Of a DNA stretch of 64,000 bases, positions 1 through 7,981 are shown one piece after another. Source of the stretch: Aequorivita capsosiphonis DSM 23843 (GTDB lineage: Bacteria; Bacteroidota; Bacteroidia; Flavobacteriales; Flavobacteriaceae); NCBI RefSeq assembly GCF_000429125.1, contig NZ_KE386849.1:282647-346646 (forward strand). The letters are read 5' to 3'. Within the stretch, counting starts at the first letter, position 1, and every line of letters starts with the position of its first letter. The notes below the pieces were generated by a model. It searched no databases. It had not been told where the DNA came from and worked only from the letters and a program-made list of their open reading frames with translations. Position numbers and translations under genes: made by a program.

Positions 1-87
1 TCTTCTTTCGATTTCTTTCGAAAAAATGTGAGAAAACGATGAATATAGCCCATTTATATAGATTTAAAAAATGATCATTTATTTAGA

Positions 88-357
88 AGGACGTAGGACT
101 TATTGACGTAAGAAGTACGACTTTCACTTTGGCTTAAAGTACTGCCACGAATGACACTAGCTTACACAAATTACCTCAATTGTTAAAAACGGATGCCCAA
201 TTGGCAAAGTTTTGAATTTCACGAATTTAACAGACTTTTAGTCAGTTTATAATGCCTTGTCAAATTAGTACATCATGGTTTAGTCAAATACTTATTCGCA
301 CAAAATTAATCAACTGATAATCCAACTACTTTATACCTTATACTAGTCCTACGTCCT
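88..357. repeat. 13-bp inverted repeat pair in the gene-free left end
   Basis: AGGACGTAGGACT at 88-100 recurs as its exact reverse complement at 345-357, so a segment of about 270 bp is bounded by 13-bp inverted repeats. No coding frame is convincing between them. The size and ends would fit a small MITE-like element or a relic, but I see no target-site duplication, and chance is possible in AT-rich DNA. The rest of bases 1-360 shows nothing else I can name. Confidence 0.35.
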
Positions 358-360
358 ATG

Positions 361-1080
361 TCAATTCTTTTCCGGTGCTTTCGGGTTTAGTGGTCTAACG
401 GTCATTTCGCTTATCAACATATTATCTGGTGTCTTGAGAATATGCATAAGCGTTGAAGCTATATCATCTGCCTGAAGCATATTATGATGTGACGCTATTC
501 CGGAACTTTTAAAAAATCCTGTATCAATAGAACCGGGATTTAAGCAAGTTACTTTAATATTATCTCCTCTTAATTCCTTAAAAAGTGCTTCACTAAAACC
601 ACTTATTCCATATTTAGTTGCCGAGTAAGCCGCTCCTTCTGCACGCGTGGTGATTCCGAGAATAGAACCGATATTTACTATATGTGCACTTTCCTTTTTA
701 AGCTTCATAAGTTTCACCACTTCTGAAGTGATACAATACATTCCATTTAAATTGGTATTTATCATTTTATACCATTCTTCGGAAGGCATTTCGTCAATCT
801 TTCCGAAGGAGCCTGTACCAGCATTATTGACAAGAATGTCAGGAGATTTGTCTTCGGAAAAAGTTTCGGCACACCATCCTTTTAGAGCCTTTTCATCCGT
901 AATATCTAAGCTCACATAGATAAACTTACTTCCAATACTATTTTGAAGCTCTTGAAGTTTCGTTTCGTTCCTTGCAAGTCCGAAAACGGTGGCGCCAGCT
1001 CCAACTAAGGCTTTAGAAATAGCTGCTCCCAAGCCACTACTGGCTCCCGTAACCATTGCTATTTTATTTGAAATATTCAT
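361..1080 (-). CDS. Short-chain dehydrogenase/reductase (SDR) family oxidoreductase
   Basis: Classical SDR of 239 aa, the usual length of the family. The N-terminal Rossmann motif TGASSGLG lies at about residues 11-18, the structural NNAG motif at about 86-89, and the catalytic YSATK (Tyr-x-x-x-Lys) at about 152-156 with an upstream Ser in the NIGSILG strand. It should be a cytoplasmic NAD(P)-dependent oxidoreductase; the substrate cannot be read from sequence. It is the last gene of a minus-strand run that starts with the cytochrome oxidase genes and continues through a cupin, two AhpD-like proteins and a flavin reductase, so a role in redox or stress metabolism fits. The gap to its upstream neighbour is 36 bp, compatible with cotranscription. 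Confidence 0.9.
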   Translation of the reverse strand: MNISNKIAMVTGASSGLGAAISKALVGAGATVFGLARNETKLQELQNSIGSKFIYVSLDITDEKALKGWCAETFSEDKSPDILVNNAGTGSFGKIDEMPSEEWYKMINTNLNGMYCITSEVVKLMKLKKESAHIVNIGSILGITTRAEGAAYSATKYGISGFSEALFKELRGDNIKVTCLNPGSIDTGFFKSSGIASHHNMLQADDIASTLMHILKTPDNMLISEMTVRPLNPKAPEKN

Positions 1081-1116
1081 ACGATGGTATTCTTAAAATG
1101 TCAATAAAAATTTCTT

Positions 1117-1569
1117 TTACGGCTTATAACTTCCTGGCTCATTTCGGAAAGCGATCGCCAATCGGTTCCAACCATTGATGGCAACAATGGCCATCGTCAA
1201 GGCCAAATGTTCCTTTTCACTGAAATGTTTTTGAACTTCATTATAAAGTGAATCGGATATATCATTTTCAGCAATCAAGGTCATTGCTTCCGTCCAGGCC
1301 AAGGCAGCGCGCTCGCGTTCGGAATAAAAAGATGTTTCCCGCCAGGCCGATAGTGCGTAAAGTCGTTGCTCGGTTTCCCCAGCTTTCCGCGCATCCTTAG
1401 AGTGCATATCTATACAATACGCGCAGCCATTAATCTGGGAGGCGCGAAGTTTTACGAGCTCATAAAGGCTTAATTCAAGTCCCGAACCCGCAACGTATTT
1501 TTCAAGTTCCAACATTCCCTTTATGGCTTTGGGATCTGTTTGGTTGTAATCCAATCTTTTAAGTGACAT
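1117..1569 (-). CDS. Carboxymuconolactone decarboxylase/AhpD-like protein
   Basis: 150 aa with the AhpD-type redox signature CAYCIDMHSKDA (Cys-x-x-Cys followed by His) at about residues 49-60, preceded by the typical LVKLRASQINGC helix. Proteins of this family act as alkylhydroperoxidase-like thiol peroxidases; the two cysteines and the nearby His are the active residues. It is one of two CMD-family genes within 1.8 kb (the other at 2536-2877), separated by a flavin reductase that could supply electrons. Enzymatic activity is inferred from family membership only. The start gives an N-terminus (MSLKRLDY) of normal length. Confidence 0.88.
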   Translation of the reverse strand: MSLKRLDYNQTDPKAIKGMLELEKYVAGSGLELSLYELVKLRASQINGCAYCIDMHSKDARKAGETEQRLYALSAWRETSFYSERERAALAWTEAMTLIAENDISDSLYNEVQKHFSEKEHLALTMAIVAINGWNRLAIAFRNEPGSYKP

Positions 1570-1716
1570 AACTATAAATTATTATTTTCAATACTATTGA
1601 AATAAAATGAGCATATCATACTTTCTGGAAACACTAATATTTTCACTTGATTCTCCGTGAAACTTCGTGATTCTTTGTGCAACCTTGCCCGTGGGCTAGG
1701 CAGGTCTGTGCTATAG

Positions 1717-2388
1717 CTAAAACGCTTCTTTTACAATTCTATCCGCCGGAACTTTCAAATTTGCCAACTGTTTTTCAACAGCCTCCATCATTGGTGGTGG
1801 GCCGCATAGATAAAAATACGAACCTGATGGCCCCATATTCTGCTTTAAGAAGTCTTCTGAAATCTGTCCGTAGGCGTATTCATCTGTCTTTTCCCTAGAA
1901 AGAATGTTGATAAAATTTGCGCCAAGCATATTACTAAATTCCTCTTTCAGAATGATATCATCCCTTTTCTTATTGGAGAAAATCAATTTATTGATTCCCA
2001 GTTTTTTCTTTTCCCTTAAATCACGAAATATGGAAATAAATGGTGTTACTCCTGCTCCACCTGCTATAAAAGTGCCGTCACCTTTATATTCAATAGCACC
2101 AAAAATATCATTTACTATTAAGCTGTCTCCGGCTTTTAAACTGAGTAGTTCATTGGTGACACCTTTCCGCTCCGGATAGGTTTTTATGGTAAACTGAAGA
2201 TGATCATCCTTCGGCAGACAAGTAAATGTAAAAGGTCTACCTTCATTTCGCCAGCCTTCTTTGTCAATAAAGATCTCAGTGGCTTGACCGGGAGTAAAAT
2301 CGGCTCCAAAAGGTTTTTCGGTAACAATCTGCAACACATCGTGTGTAACGTGTTCGATTGATTTAATTTTAACGGGTTCATTTTTCAT
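1717..2388 (-). CDS. Flavodoxin/ferredoxin reductase-like FAD-dependent oxidoreductase
   Basis: 223-aa ferredoxin-NADP+ reductase-type protein without an iron-sulfur domain. The FAD-binding GRPFTFT motif is at about residues 50-56, the NAD(P)-binding GGAGVTPFIS at about 110-119, and the C-terminal YLCGPPPMMEAV at about 193-204. It should pass electrons between NAD(P)H and a small protein or thiol carrier. Its position between two AhpD-like genes suggests it may reduce one of them, but this is inference. Minus strand, in the redox run downstream of the cytochrome oxidase genes. The first Met gives MKNEPVKIKS, a normal start for the beta-barrel domain. Confidence 0.85.
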   Translation of the reverse strand: MKNEPVKIKSIEHVTHDVLQIVTEKPFGADFTPGQATEIFIDKEGWRNEGRPFTFTCLPKDDHLQFTIKTYPERKGVTNELLSLKAGDSLIVNDIFGAIEYKGDGTFIAGGAGVTPFISIFRDLREKKKLGINKLIFSNKKRDDIILKEEFSNMLGANFINILSREKTDEYAYGQISEDFLKQNMGPSGSYFYLCGPPPMMEAVEKQLANLKVPADRIVKEAF

Positions 2389-2465
2389 AGCTATTCTTGT
2401 TTAATTAATTTTAAAACAACTTCATAACAACCGCGCTTTTGTATGAATCTATTTCTATTTCGCAA

Positions 2466-2503
2466 CTCCAAAAAACCCAACTTAATTCATTAAATTTTTG
2501 GAG
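2466..2503 (-). terminator. Intercistronic hairpin
   Basis: CTCCAAAAA at 2466-2474 pairs with TTTTTGGAG at 2495-2503. It lies between two minus-strand genes (2536-2877 and 1717-2388). There is no clean U-tract on the minus strand after it, so attenuation or RNA processing is as likely as termination. Confidence 0.3.
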
Positions 2504-2535
2504 TTTGAGATTTGAATTTTGGGTTTTGGAATTTT

Positions 2536-2877
2536 CTATTTACTATGCTTCTCCATTTCTTCCATTGCAAGTGTTGCGTGGGCGTAAGCTGCTCCTGCGC
2601 GCATTTCTGAAGCTACCCAAATAGCTTCCATTATTTCCTCCTTGCTCGCTCCTTTGCGCATAGCTTGTGGCGTATGAGCGCGGATGCAATAGGGGCATTG
2701 CGTAACGTGCGCTACGGCAACCGCAATAAGTTGTTTTGTTTTTTCATCAAGGGCTCCAGCTTGAAATACTGTTTTGCTGAAATTTCTCCAAGCTTCAACA
2801 TTCTGTGGTGCCAATGCAGCTTTCTTCTCAGCTAATTCGCGGGTTTTATTCGGAAACATATCTGTATTATTCATCAT
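2536..2877 (-). CDS. Carboxymuconolactone decarboxylase family protein, small AhpD-like
   Basis: 113 aa, the length of single-domain CMD proteins. The redox motif CPYCIRAHTPQA (Cys-x-x-Cys then His) is at about residues 58-69, followed by a KGASKEEIMEAIWVASEMRAG helix characteristic of the family. Likely a cytoplasmic peroxidase-like or thiol-redox protein. It differs from the 150-aa AhpD-like protein nearby, so the pair is not a recent duplication. It follows the cupin gene by 48 bp on the same strand and probably belongs to the same unit. Confidence 0.88.
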   Translation of the reverse strand: MMNNTDMFPNKTRELAEKKAALAPQNVEAWRNFSKTVFQAGALDEKTKQLIAVAVAHVTQCPYCIRAHTPQAMRKGASKEEIMEAIWVASEMRAGAAYAHATLAMEEMEKHSK

Positions 2878-2925
2878 TCATTTTTTAAAATTAGTATCAT
2901 TTAAATGAGATTTCTGCTAAATGTT

Positions 2926-3222
2926 CTAGCGTTTAAACTCAATTGCGGAACTATTTTCCATAATAGCAATTGCGTGAAAATCTTCATTAATCTTTAAACT
3001 GTGTTCTACCATCGCCGGAATAATAAAGGTGGCGTTTTTGGAAAGCTTATGGTTTCCGTCGGGCATTTTTAAAACGGACTCCCCTTTTAAAACAACAATT
3101 ACTGCTTCCAGAGTACTATGGTAAAGAGGCATTTCCATGCCAGCTTTGGCGGTTATATTCAGTGTTTTAAATGTTTCGCCCTTGCTAAGTGGCGACATTT
3201 CGGGTTTATTTGGACTTTCCAT
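2926..3222 (-). CDS. Small cupin-domain protein
   Basis: 98 aa forming a single cupin barrel. Recognisable parts are KAGMEMPLYHS (first cupin motif region), ALEAVIVVLKGES-like strands and the second motif VEHSLKINEDF near the C-terminus. The metal ligands are incomplete compared with classical cupins (one clear His in each motif), so it may be a binding or sensor protein rather than a metalloenzyme. Small cupins next to respiratory genes are common in Bacteroidota, but no function is established here. Lies 58 bp downstream of the last oxidase-associated gene. Confidence 0.75.
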   Translation of the reverse strand: MESPNKPEMSPLSKGETFKTLNITAKAGMEMPLYHSTLEAVIVVLKGESVLKMPDGNHKLSKNATFIIPAMVEHSLKINEDFHAIAIMENSSAIEFKR

Positions 3223-3280
3223 AGCAGTTAAATTTTAGATTTCAATTTATGCTAACTTTTTCCCAATTCAAAAGCATTCA

Positions 3281-3703
3281 TTAAAAGAAAGATTTATACA
3301 ATTCCGGACTCCAATACATTATGATATAGAACAATCCGTAACCTATAACCCCCACTAACAAGGCCCAAACCCAAGCAGGAATTGCTTTTGGCGTTTCGGA
3401 ACCTTTAATAACAAAGAAATCTTTTGTTTCACTTCCGTATGCATTAATTATAAGCGGTACTTGCGTGTCCACCGTTTCGTTATCCTTCATACCCACTACC
3501 GAAATAGAGGGTCCGTTACGCACTACAAACGGGACTTCGCGAATACCTTCTATTCCATTAGACGATTTGGCCACAATTTTTAAAGTGTGTTTCCCGTCTG
3601 GGATTTTGGTTGTGTCTAAAACAATTTTTACTGGCGGTGCAAAAGACGCAAATGGTTTTGGGTCTTCATCCAAAAAAATTTTTATGATTCTGTTATCTTC
3701 CAT
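3281..3703 (-). CDS. Oxidase-cluster protein with Ig-like fold and C-terminal membrane anchor
   Basis: 140 aa. Residues about 25-80 read as a beta-sandwich segment (VKIVLDTTKIPDGKHTLKI, then REVPFVVRNGP). A single hydrophobic helix (WVWALLVGVIGYGLFYIIMYW) lies at about 113-133, with no N-terminal signal. It is therefore probably a tail-anchored membrane protein. It begins 3 bp after the 89-aa membrane gene and only two genes after the di-heme cytochrome, so it is likely a subunit or assembly factor of the oxidase. I see no heme or copper motif and do not recognise the family securely. Role is inferred from context. Confidence 0.6.
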   Translation of the reverse strand: MEDNRIIKIFLDEDPKPFASFAPPVKIVLDTTKIPDGKHTLKIVAKSSNGIEGIREVPFVVRNGPSISVVGMKDNETVDTQVPLIINAYGSETKDFFVIKGSETPKAIPAWVWALLVGVIGYGLFYIIMYWSPELYKSFF

Positions 3704-3706
3704 AAT

Positions 3707-3976
3707 TTAAAATCCTTCATTTTTAACGATGTTCTTTATGTGATCTGGATTGTTTTCCTGAGGTCTGATTAAATATTTCAGACTATAGATTAAGGTTGCG
3801 GCTACAATAACTACACCCGTCCAAATAATTACATAATCCAGGGTTCCCGAAGGACCGGCACCGTGAGTTATATTTTCAAAGCCAGCTGGCTGATTCTTTT
3901 TACACACATCACAGGCCCAGCTCAATTGATTTCCTAAAAAAAACAAGACCGTGAAAACTGATAGTATCTTTTTCAT
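3707..3976 (-). CDS. Small membrane protein of the cytochrome oxidase operon
   Basis: 89 aa with a cleavable-looking signal peptide (MKKILSVFTVLFFLGNQLSWA), directly followed by CDVC, a Cys-x-x-Cys pair placed outside the membrane, and one transmembrane helix (VIIWTGVVIVAATLIYSLKYL) at about residues 48-68. The cytoplasmic tail is short and charged. The location, 3 bp after the CcoO/P-like gene, suggests a small accessory subunit or a copper/heme delivery helper; CcoQ-like and copper-chaperone roles are possible but neither is shown. No close family recognised. Confidence 0.6.
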   Translation of the reverse strand: MKKILSVFTVLFFLGNQLSWACDVCKKNQPAGFENITHGAGPSGTLDYVIIWTGVVIVAATLIYSLKYLIRPQENNPDHIKNIVKNEGF

Positions 3977-3979
3977 CTT

Positions 3980-4993
3980 TTATTGATTTAATTCGTTTTT
4001 CACCATTTCTCTAATCTTCTTCACATCCTCTTCCTTTACGGCTGGTGCGTCGTTACCCCAACTACTGCGCTCATGTGTTGTGATGGCTGCAATTTCAGCA
4101 TCGGTTAATTGATCTCCAAACGGTGGCATTACACCATAATTGGGAAGGGCATCATAGCCTTGCAGCACAATTGTTATCAACATTTCAGGATCTTTATCAT
4201 TAACAATATCGCTACCTGCCAATGGTGGAAATGCACCTGTTATCCCTTTTCCATTATCTTGGTGACATGCAGCACAGGTTTGCTTAAATAAATTTTCACC
4301 ATCAAGACCACCTGTAGCTTTATCGCCACCCATTCCGCCAGTCTGGATTTTTTTCAAAGCAGGAATAAAGTCGTTTACGTTACCTCCCGGCAATTCCGTT
4401 TGTTTTAGCGATTTTAGATAATCTACCAAAAACATGGCATCTTCTGTGGCAACTATTTTTGTTCCAGGTTGGTTAAAAATCTCCTTTGGAACCGCAATAG
4501 TCTTTTGGTCCTTTCCAACCAAAGTACTATCAACTTCTCTAAACAACCAAGGGTATGATGGCATCACAGATTCTGAAACTACCGCTCTTGGATTGTATAA
4601 ATGTAATAAGTGCCAATCTTCACTAGGTTGGCGATTTCCTATATTGGTAAGATCCGGTCCTGTGCGCTCACTTCCCAAAAGAGAAGGCGACTGCCTCCAA
4701 ACATCCAATCGTTTCTTACTGTAAAAATAATCTGAAGGAATTGACGGGCGGCTACCCCACATATTATCCATTTCAATATTTCGAACCTGTTGGGTATGGC
4801 AGGCCATACAGTTTTCGGAAACATAGATTTCAAGTCCTTTTCGTTCATTCGCAGTTAACGGTTTTTGGTCTGGAATGGGTTCCGTTTCCTGCATTTGAAA
4901 CGCAGGAAGTATTGCTATCATGATACTCAATGCTATAAATACGACTCCTGCCGTAAGCACTAAATTTTTATGTTCTTTGTGAAAATTCAGCAT
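3980..4993 (-). CDS. ccoO: Di-heme cytochrome c subunit of cbb3-type oxidase (CcoO/CcoP-like fusion)
   Basis: 337 aa with an N-terminal membrane anchor (about residues 10-32) and two c-type heme sites. CMACH lies at residues 62-66 in a CcoO/FixO-like context (GLEIYVSENCMACHTQQVR, then the MPSYPWLF motif). CAACH at about 240-244 lies in a CcoP-like mono-heme domain ending GVMPPFGDQLTDAEIAAI, where the Met is the likely sixth ligand. It thus combines what are usually separate CcoO and CcoP subunits, with one rather than two hemes in the second part. It would carry electrons in the periplasm to CcoN. It starts 12 bp after ccoN. Some NO reductases of the heme-copper family have similar cytochrome partners, so the exact substrate is not certain. 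Confidence 0.85.
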   Translation of the reverse strand: MLNFHKEHKNLVLTAGVVFIALSIMIAILPAFQMQETEPIPDQKPLTANERKGLEIYVSENCMACHTQQVRNIEMDNMWGSRPSIPSDYFYSKKRLDVWRQSPSLLGSERTGPDLTNIGNRQPSEDWHLLHLYNPRAVVSESVMPSYPWLFREVDSTLVGKDQKTIAVPKEIFNQPGTKIVATEDAMFLVDYLKSLKQTELPGGNVNDFIPALKKIQTGGMGGDKATGGLDGENLFKQTCAACHQDNGKGITGAFPPLAGSDIVNDKDPEMLITIVLQGYDALPNYGVMPPFGDQLTDAEIAAITTHERSSWGNDAPAVKEEDVKKIREMVKNELNQ

Positions 4994-5005
4994 TTTTTAA
5001 TCTTA

Positions 5006-6817
5006 TTAAACAGTTATATCTTCTACTTTTTTCGACTTAACTTCAACTTCTACTTTCCGGTAGTTTTTCACCATATAATAGAGGTTATAGACAAAAACCA
5101 GATGCGAAAGGAGCATTAATGAACCACCAATGGCACGCCATACCCAATAAGGTCTCATAAGAATGACCGATTCAATAAAAGCGTTGCCCTCAATCCAGCT
5201 TAGCCCTTTGTAAGTTCCACCTGCCATTAGGGACACCATATAAGCAAAAAGTCCCAAAAATGCCATCCAGAAATGTGCTCCAACCAAGACTTGTGGTGGC
5301 TCCTTTCCGGTCAGTTTTGGTATAATCGCATAAATAGAAGCCCATAAAAAGAAGGCGATAATTCCGTACATCGTCATATGGCTATGTGCTACGTTGAAAT
5401 CGGTAAAGTGCCAAACGAAGTTCGTAAATCGAAAGGCTTGTAGGCTTCCCTGCATCGAACCAACAAAGTAAAAAATGGTTCCAACCAAAAAGAAGGGTAA
5501 GACATAGCTCTTTGTAATATGATTCCAACTACCGCGCATCGTCATCAAGAAGTTTGTTGTTCCAGCAACTACTGGAATCACCATTCCTACACTAAACACA
5601 ATCGCCACAGTTTGTAGCCACCAAGGTAATGGACTAAACACGAAATGGTGCGTTCCTATCATCGTATAAAACAACATTTGTGTCCAGAAAGCCAAGACTC
5701 CTAATGAATATGAATAAATTGGTTTGTTAAGAGAAGATGGTAAATAATAATAAACCAGTCCTAATGTGAAAGTCATAAACCACATTCCTACACCTTGGTG
5801 CATATAATATCCTTGAATTACAGTCTCGCCTAAGCCATCTTGGTAAAAAGGTAAATAACCAATAATAGACAAGACTATGGTCCAAATTAAAGCGGCTAGA
5901 ATAAACCAGTTCGATATATAAATTTCTGAAATTTTACGTTTGGCAACGGTTTTATAGAAATTTATAAATGTAATTATCAATGCGATGGCAAAAAGAAGCA
6001 TAATAGGCCAGATATATTCACGGTACTCCCCGCCTCCATTATTGATACCGGCCATAAGGAATAAACTTCCCAATATGATGGTTGCATTAATAAGTAGCCA
6101 ACCGGTCCAGGCAAGTTTATAGCTGTGAATTATTGTATTTGAAGTTCTTGCTATAACGAAATACCCCAAGCCGATCATTGCCAGCGAAGACCACCCCCAA
6201 AACACCATATTAGTATGTACAGGTCGTAACCTACCAAAAGATAGCCAAGACTGATGATCCATTTCAGGCCAGACAAATTTCATTCCTAAATATTGACCAA
6301 TAGTAGTTCCTAAAACCAACCAAAAGGCTGCTGCAGCTACATAATATATTACAACTTTCTTTAGCGCTTCAGGAGTTTCAATGCTTAACGTAGTTTTCTT
6401 TTTCTCATCAAAAAACGCATTGTTTGGCTTGTTGTCTATATGGTGAACTAAGCCTTTTTCATCTACGGCCTCATTTTCTCCTCCCAATTCATCACCAGAT
6501 AACTTATAAGTAAGTGCAGCTTTTCTTTTTTCGAGAATAGAGTCTATTTCTCCTTCCTCCATGGCAATGATTTCATCATCGAAAGCCATTTTGTTTTTAT
6601 CGTGCTGCTTTTGTTTTAGCGTGTCTATATAGGAGTTTAGTTTCACCAATAGAATTACTGCTGCAACCACCATCACAATGGCAATCAAAACAAAAGTGCC
6701 AATGATTCCAGGACTGGACATCCAGTTTTCCGTAGAGATACTACCTTTATTTTGCGAAATTGCAAGCTGAGGGAGGATTCCTAGAACCAATACTATTAAC
6801 CAATTCATTTTTCTCAT
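5006..6817 (-). CDS. ccoN: cbb3-type heme-copper oxidase subunit I (CcoN-like) with N-terminal extension
   Basis: 603 aa, about 120 longer than a typical CcoN. The extra N-terminus has a signal-like helix, a second membrane helix (TFVLIAIVMVVAAVILLV) and a charged linker rich in K and E. The catalytic core carries the low-spin heme ligand in RPVHTNM, the first CuB His in YYMHQGVGM, the CuB pair in GTHHFVF, and the two heme His in VAHSHMTMYG. A Tyr in the FYFVGSMQG helix may correspond to the cross-linked Tyr of C-family oxidases. It is the first gene of the unit with the di-heme protein and two small membrane proteins. Upstream is only a half-match (TATGAC) to the TATGA-N6-TCA box found elsewhere in the window. 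An oxygen reductase is the best call; an NO reductase is not excluded. Confidence 0.88.
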   Translation of the reverse strand: MRKMNWLIVLVLGILPQLAISQNKGSISTENWMSSPGIIGTFVLIAIVMVVAAVILLVKLNSYIDTLKQKQHDKNKMAFDDEIIAMEEGEIDSILEKRKAALTYKLSGDELGGENEAVDEKGLVHHIDNKPNNAFFDEKKKTTLSIETPEALKKVVIYYVAAAAFWLVLGTTIGQYLGMKFVWPEMDHQSWLSFGRLRPVHTNMVFWGWSSLAMIGLGYFVIARTSNTIIHSYKLAWTGWLLINATIILGSLFLMAGINNGGGEYREYIWPIMLLFAIALIITFINFYKTVAKRKISEIYISNWFILAALIWTIVLSIIGYLPFYQDGLGETVIQGYYMHQGVGMWFMTFTLGLVYYYLPSSLNKPIYSYSLGVLAFWTQMLFYTMIGTHHFVFSPLPWWLQTVAIVFSVGMVIPVVAGTTNFLMTMRGSWNHITKSYVLPFFLVGTIFYFVGSMQGSLQAFRFTNFVWHFTDFNVAHSHMTMYGIIAFFLWASIYAIIPKLTGKEPPQVLVGAHFWMAFLGLFAYMVSLMAGGTYKGLSWIEGNAFIESVILMRPYWVWRAIGGSLMLLSHLVFVYNLYYMVKNYRKVEVEVKSKKVEDITV

Positions 6818-6900
6818 TTGTTTTTAATATTTGCTTTTTACTTTATGGATTATTTGCATTTTCTATTTATGACATCTTTGTCCGAAATAGGATTAAATTT

Positions 6901-7356
6901 TTATCGTTTTAAAAAGGACATTCCAATATCAAGTCCGTTTGCCAATTCATGGAGACTTGTGTTTTCCAACATTTCTCTAAGACTCTCTCTCACAGCCACA
7001 AATTTGGTGTGCATCGGGCAAGGTTGTAGCGCATCGCAACGGTCAAACCCTAAGGCGCACCCCATATAAATGGAATCGCCATCAATAGCAGAAACTATGG
7101 TGCTTAGCTTTATTTTTTCTGCTCTTCCTTTCGGAATTTCAAAGCCACCAGTAGGACCTTTAAGCGACGTTAAAATATCCTGCTTTGCCAATTGGTGAAG
7201 AATTTTTGCGGTAAATGCTTCTGGAGAATTGATGCCGGAGGCTATCTCCTTTAAACTTACGCGATTGCCCATTTCAGACTGCGATGCAATATACACCGAA
7301 GCTTTTATTCCGTACTGACAGGCTTTAGAAAACATAATTTGTGTTTGGTCCTGCAA
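6901..7356 (-). CDS. Rrf2-family transcriptional regulator with three-cysteine cluster motif (1)
   Basis: 151 aa. A winged-helix N-terminus beginning MFSKACQYGIKA (the first Met may be residue 8, at 7335) is followed by three cysteines C100, C107 and C113 (Cys-x6-Cys-x5-Cys, then CPMH), the pattern used by IscR/NsrR-type members to hold a [2Fe-2S] or [4Fe-4S] cluster. It is therefore likely to sense NO, iron-sulfur status or redox state. It lies just upstream of ccoN on the same strand (84 bp gap) and downstream of a second, similar Rrf2 gene, so the two may have arisen by duplication. Likely targets are the oxidase and neighbouring operons, by inference. Confidence 0.9.
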   Translation of the reverse strand: MQDQTQIMFSKACQYGIKASVYIASQSEMGNRVSLKEIASGINSPEAFTAKILHQLAKQDILTSLKGPTGGFEIPKGRAEKIKLSTIVSAIDGDSIYMGCALGFDRCDALQPCPMHTKFVAVRESLREMLENTSLHELANGLDIGMSFLKR

Positions 7357-7378
7357 AGATATGGAAAATTCCTATTTA

Positions 7379-7392
7379 TGATAAAGTTATCA
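7379..7392 (-). promoter_or_regulatory. Palindrome TGATAAAGTTATCA before the first Rrf2 gene
   Basis: A perfect palindrome, TGATAA-AG-TTATCA, ends 23 bp before the start codon of the Rrf2 gene at 7356. The position suits an operator, possibly autoregulatory. The half-site spacing differs from the TATGA-N6-TCA boxes elsewhere, so I treat it as a different site. Confidence 0.4.
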
Positions 7393-7439
7393 GAAATAAA
7401 TATTTTAGAAAAATTAAAGAGAAATTGAAGGTAAGAAAA

Positions 7440-7886
7440 TTATAGTTTTAAAAACGTCTCCCCATTTCGAAGTTTTTCAGCAAGCTGAAGTACGGTTGTG
7501 TTTTCGCACATATTTTTAAGACCTTCCCGAACATCTTGGAATTGATCGTGAACTGGGCAAGGATGTTCTGAGGAGCATTCAGGCAAGCCCAAACTGCAGC
7601 CATTAAAAATAGAAGCTCCATCTATAGTCTCAACAATATCTGCCAGGGTAAGTGTAGAATCCTTCTCCACATAAAAACCTCCATTCGGACCTTTTTTCGA
7701 CAAGATTATTTTTGCTCGTGCAAGTTGCTGACAAATTTTGGCAGTAAAAGGCTCTGGAGAATCTACGGCTTTGGCTATTTCAGAAATATTAGGACGCTTA
7801 TCTTGTTCAGATTGTTCTGCAATAAAAAGCACTGACCTAATTCCATATTCACAAGCTTTGGAAAACATAATATTTGTTTTCTTCAA
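7440..7886 (-). CDS. Rrf2-family transcriptional regulator with three-cysteine cluster motif (2)
   Basis: 148 aa, a paralogue of the 151-aa regulator immediately downstream. It has the same MFSKACEYGIR helix start, the same SPEPFTAKICQQLA recognition region and cysteines C97, C104 and C110 in Cys-x6-Cys-x5-Cys spacing followed by CPVH. Iron-sulfur ligation and redox/NO sensing are inferred from the IscR/NsrR family. The pair is separated by 83 bp that contain a palindrome. Both being retained suggests non-identical targets or signals. Confidence 0.9.
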   Translation of the reverse strand: MKKTNIMFSKACEYGIRSVLFIAEQSEQDKRPNISEIAKAVDSPEPFTAKICQQLARAKIILSKKGPNGGFYVEKDSTLTLADIVETIDGASIFNGCSLGLPECSSEHPCPVHDQFQDVREGLKNMCENTTVLQLAEKLRNGETFLKL

Positions 7887-7936
7887 ATTTAAATAATTCC
7901 AGCTACTTAAAAGATAAATAAATCTTAAAGTATAGA

Positions 7937-7962
7937 GGCTCTTTTCAAAATTGAAAGAGCCG
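7937..7962 (-). terminator. Hairpin after the CoA-hydrolase gene
   Basis: GGCTCTTT at 7937 pairs with AAAGAGCC ending 7962, with further CAA/TTG pairing towards the loop. It lies 20 bp past the stop codon of the minus-strand acetyl-CoA hydrolase-like gene, the expected place for a factor-independent terminator. Confidence 0.6.
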
Positions 7963-7981
7963 GAAAAGAGGGAATAAACGC

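Noticed and set aside
6861-6880. An Fnr-like box before ccoN
   Set aside because: TATGACATCTTTGTCC at about 6868-6883 has one half-site only; the second half does not match, so I do not count it in the regulon.
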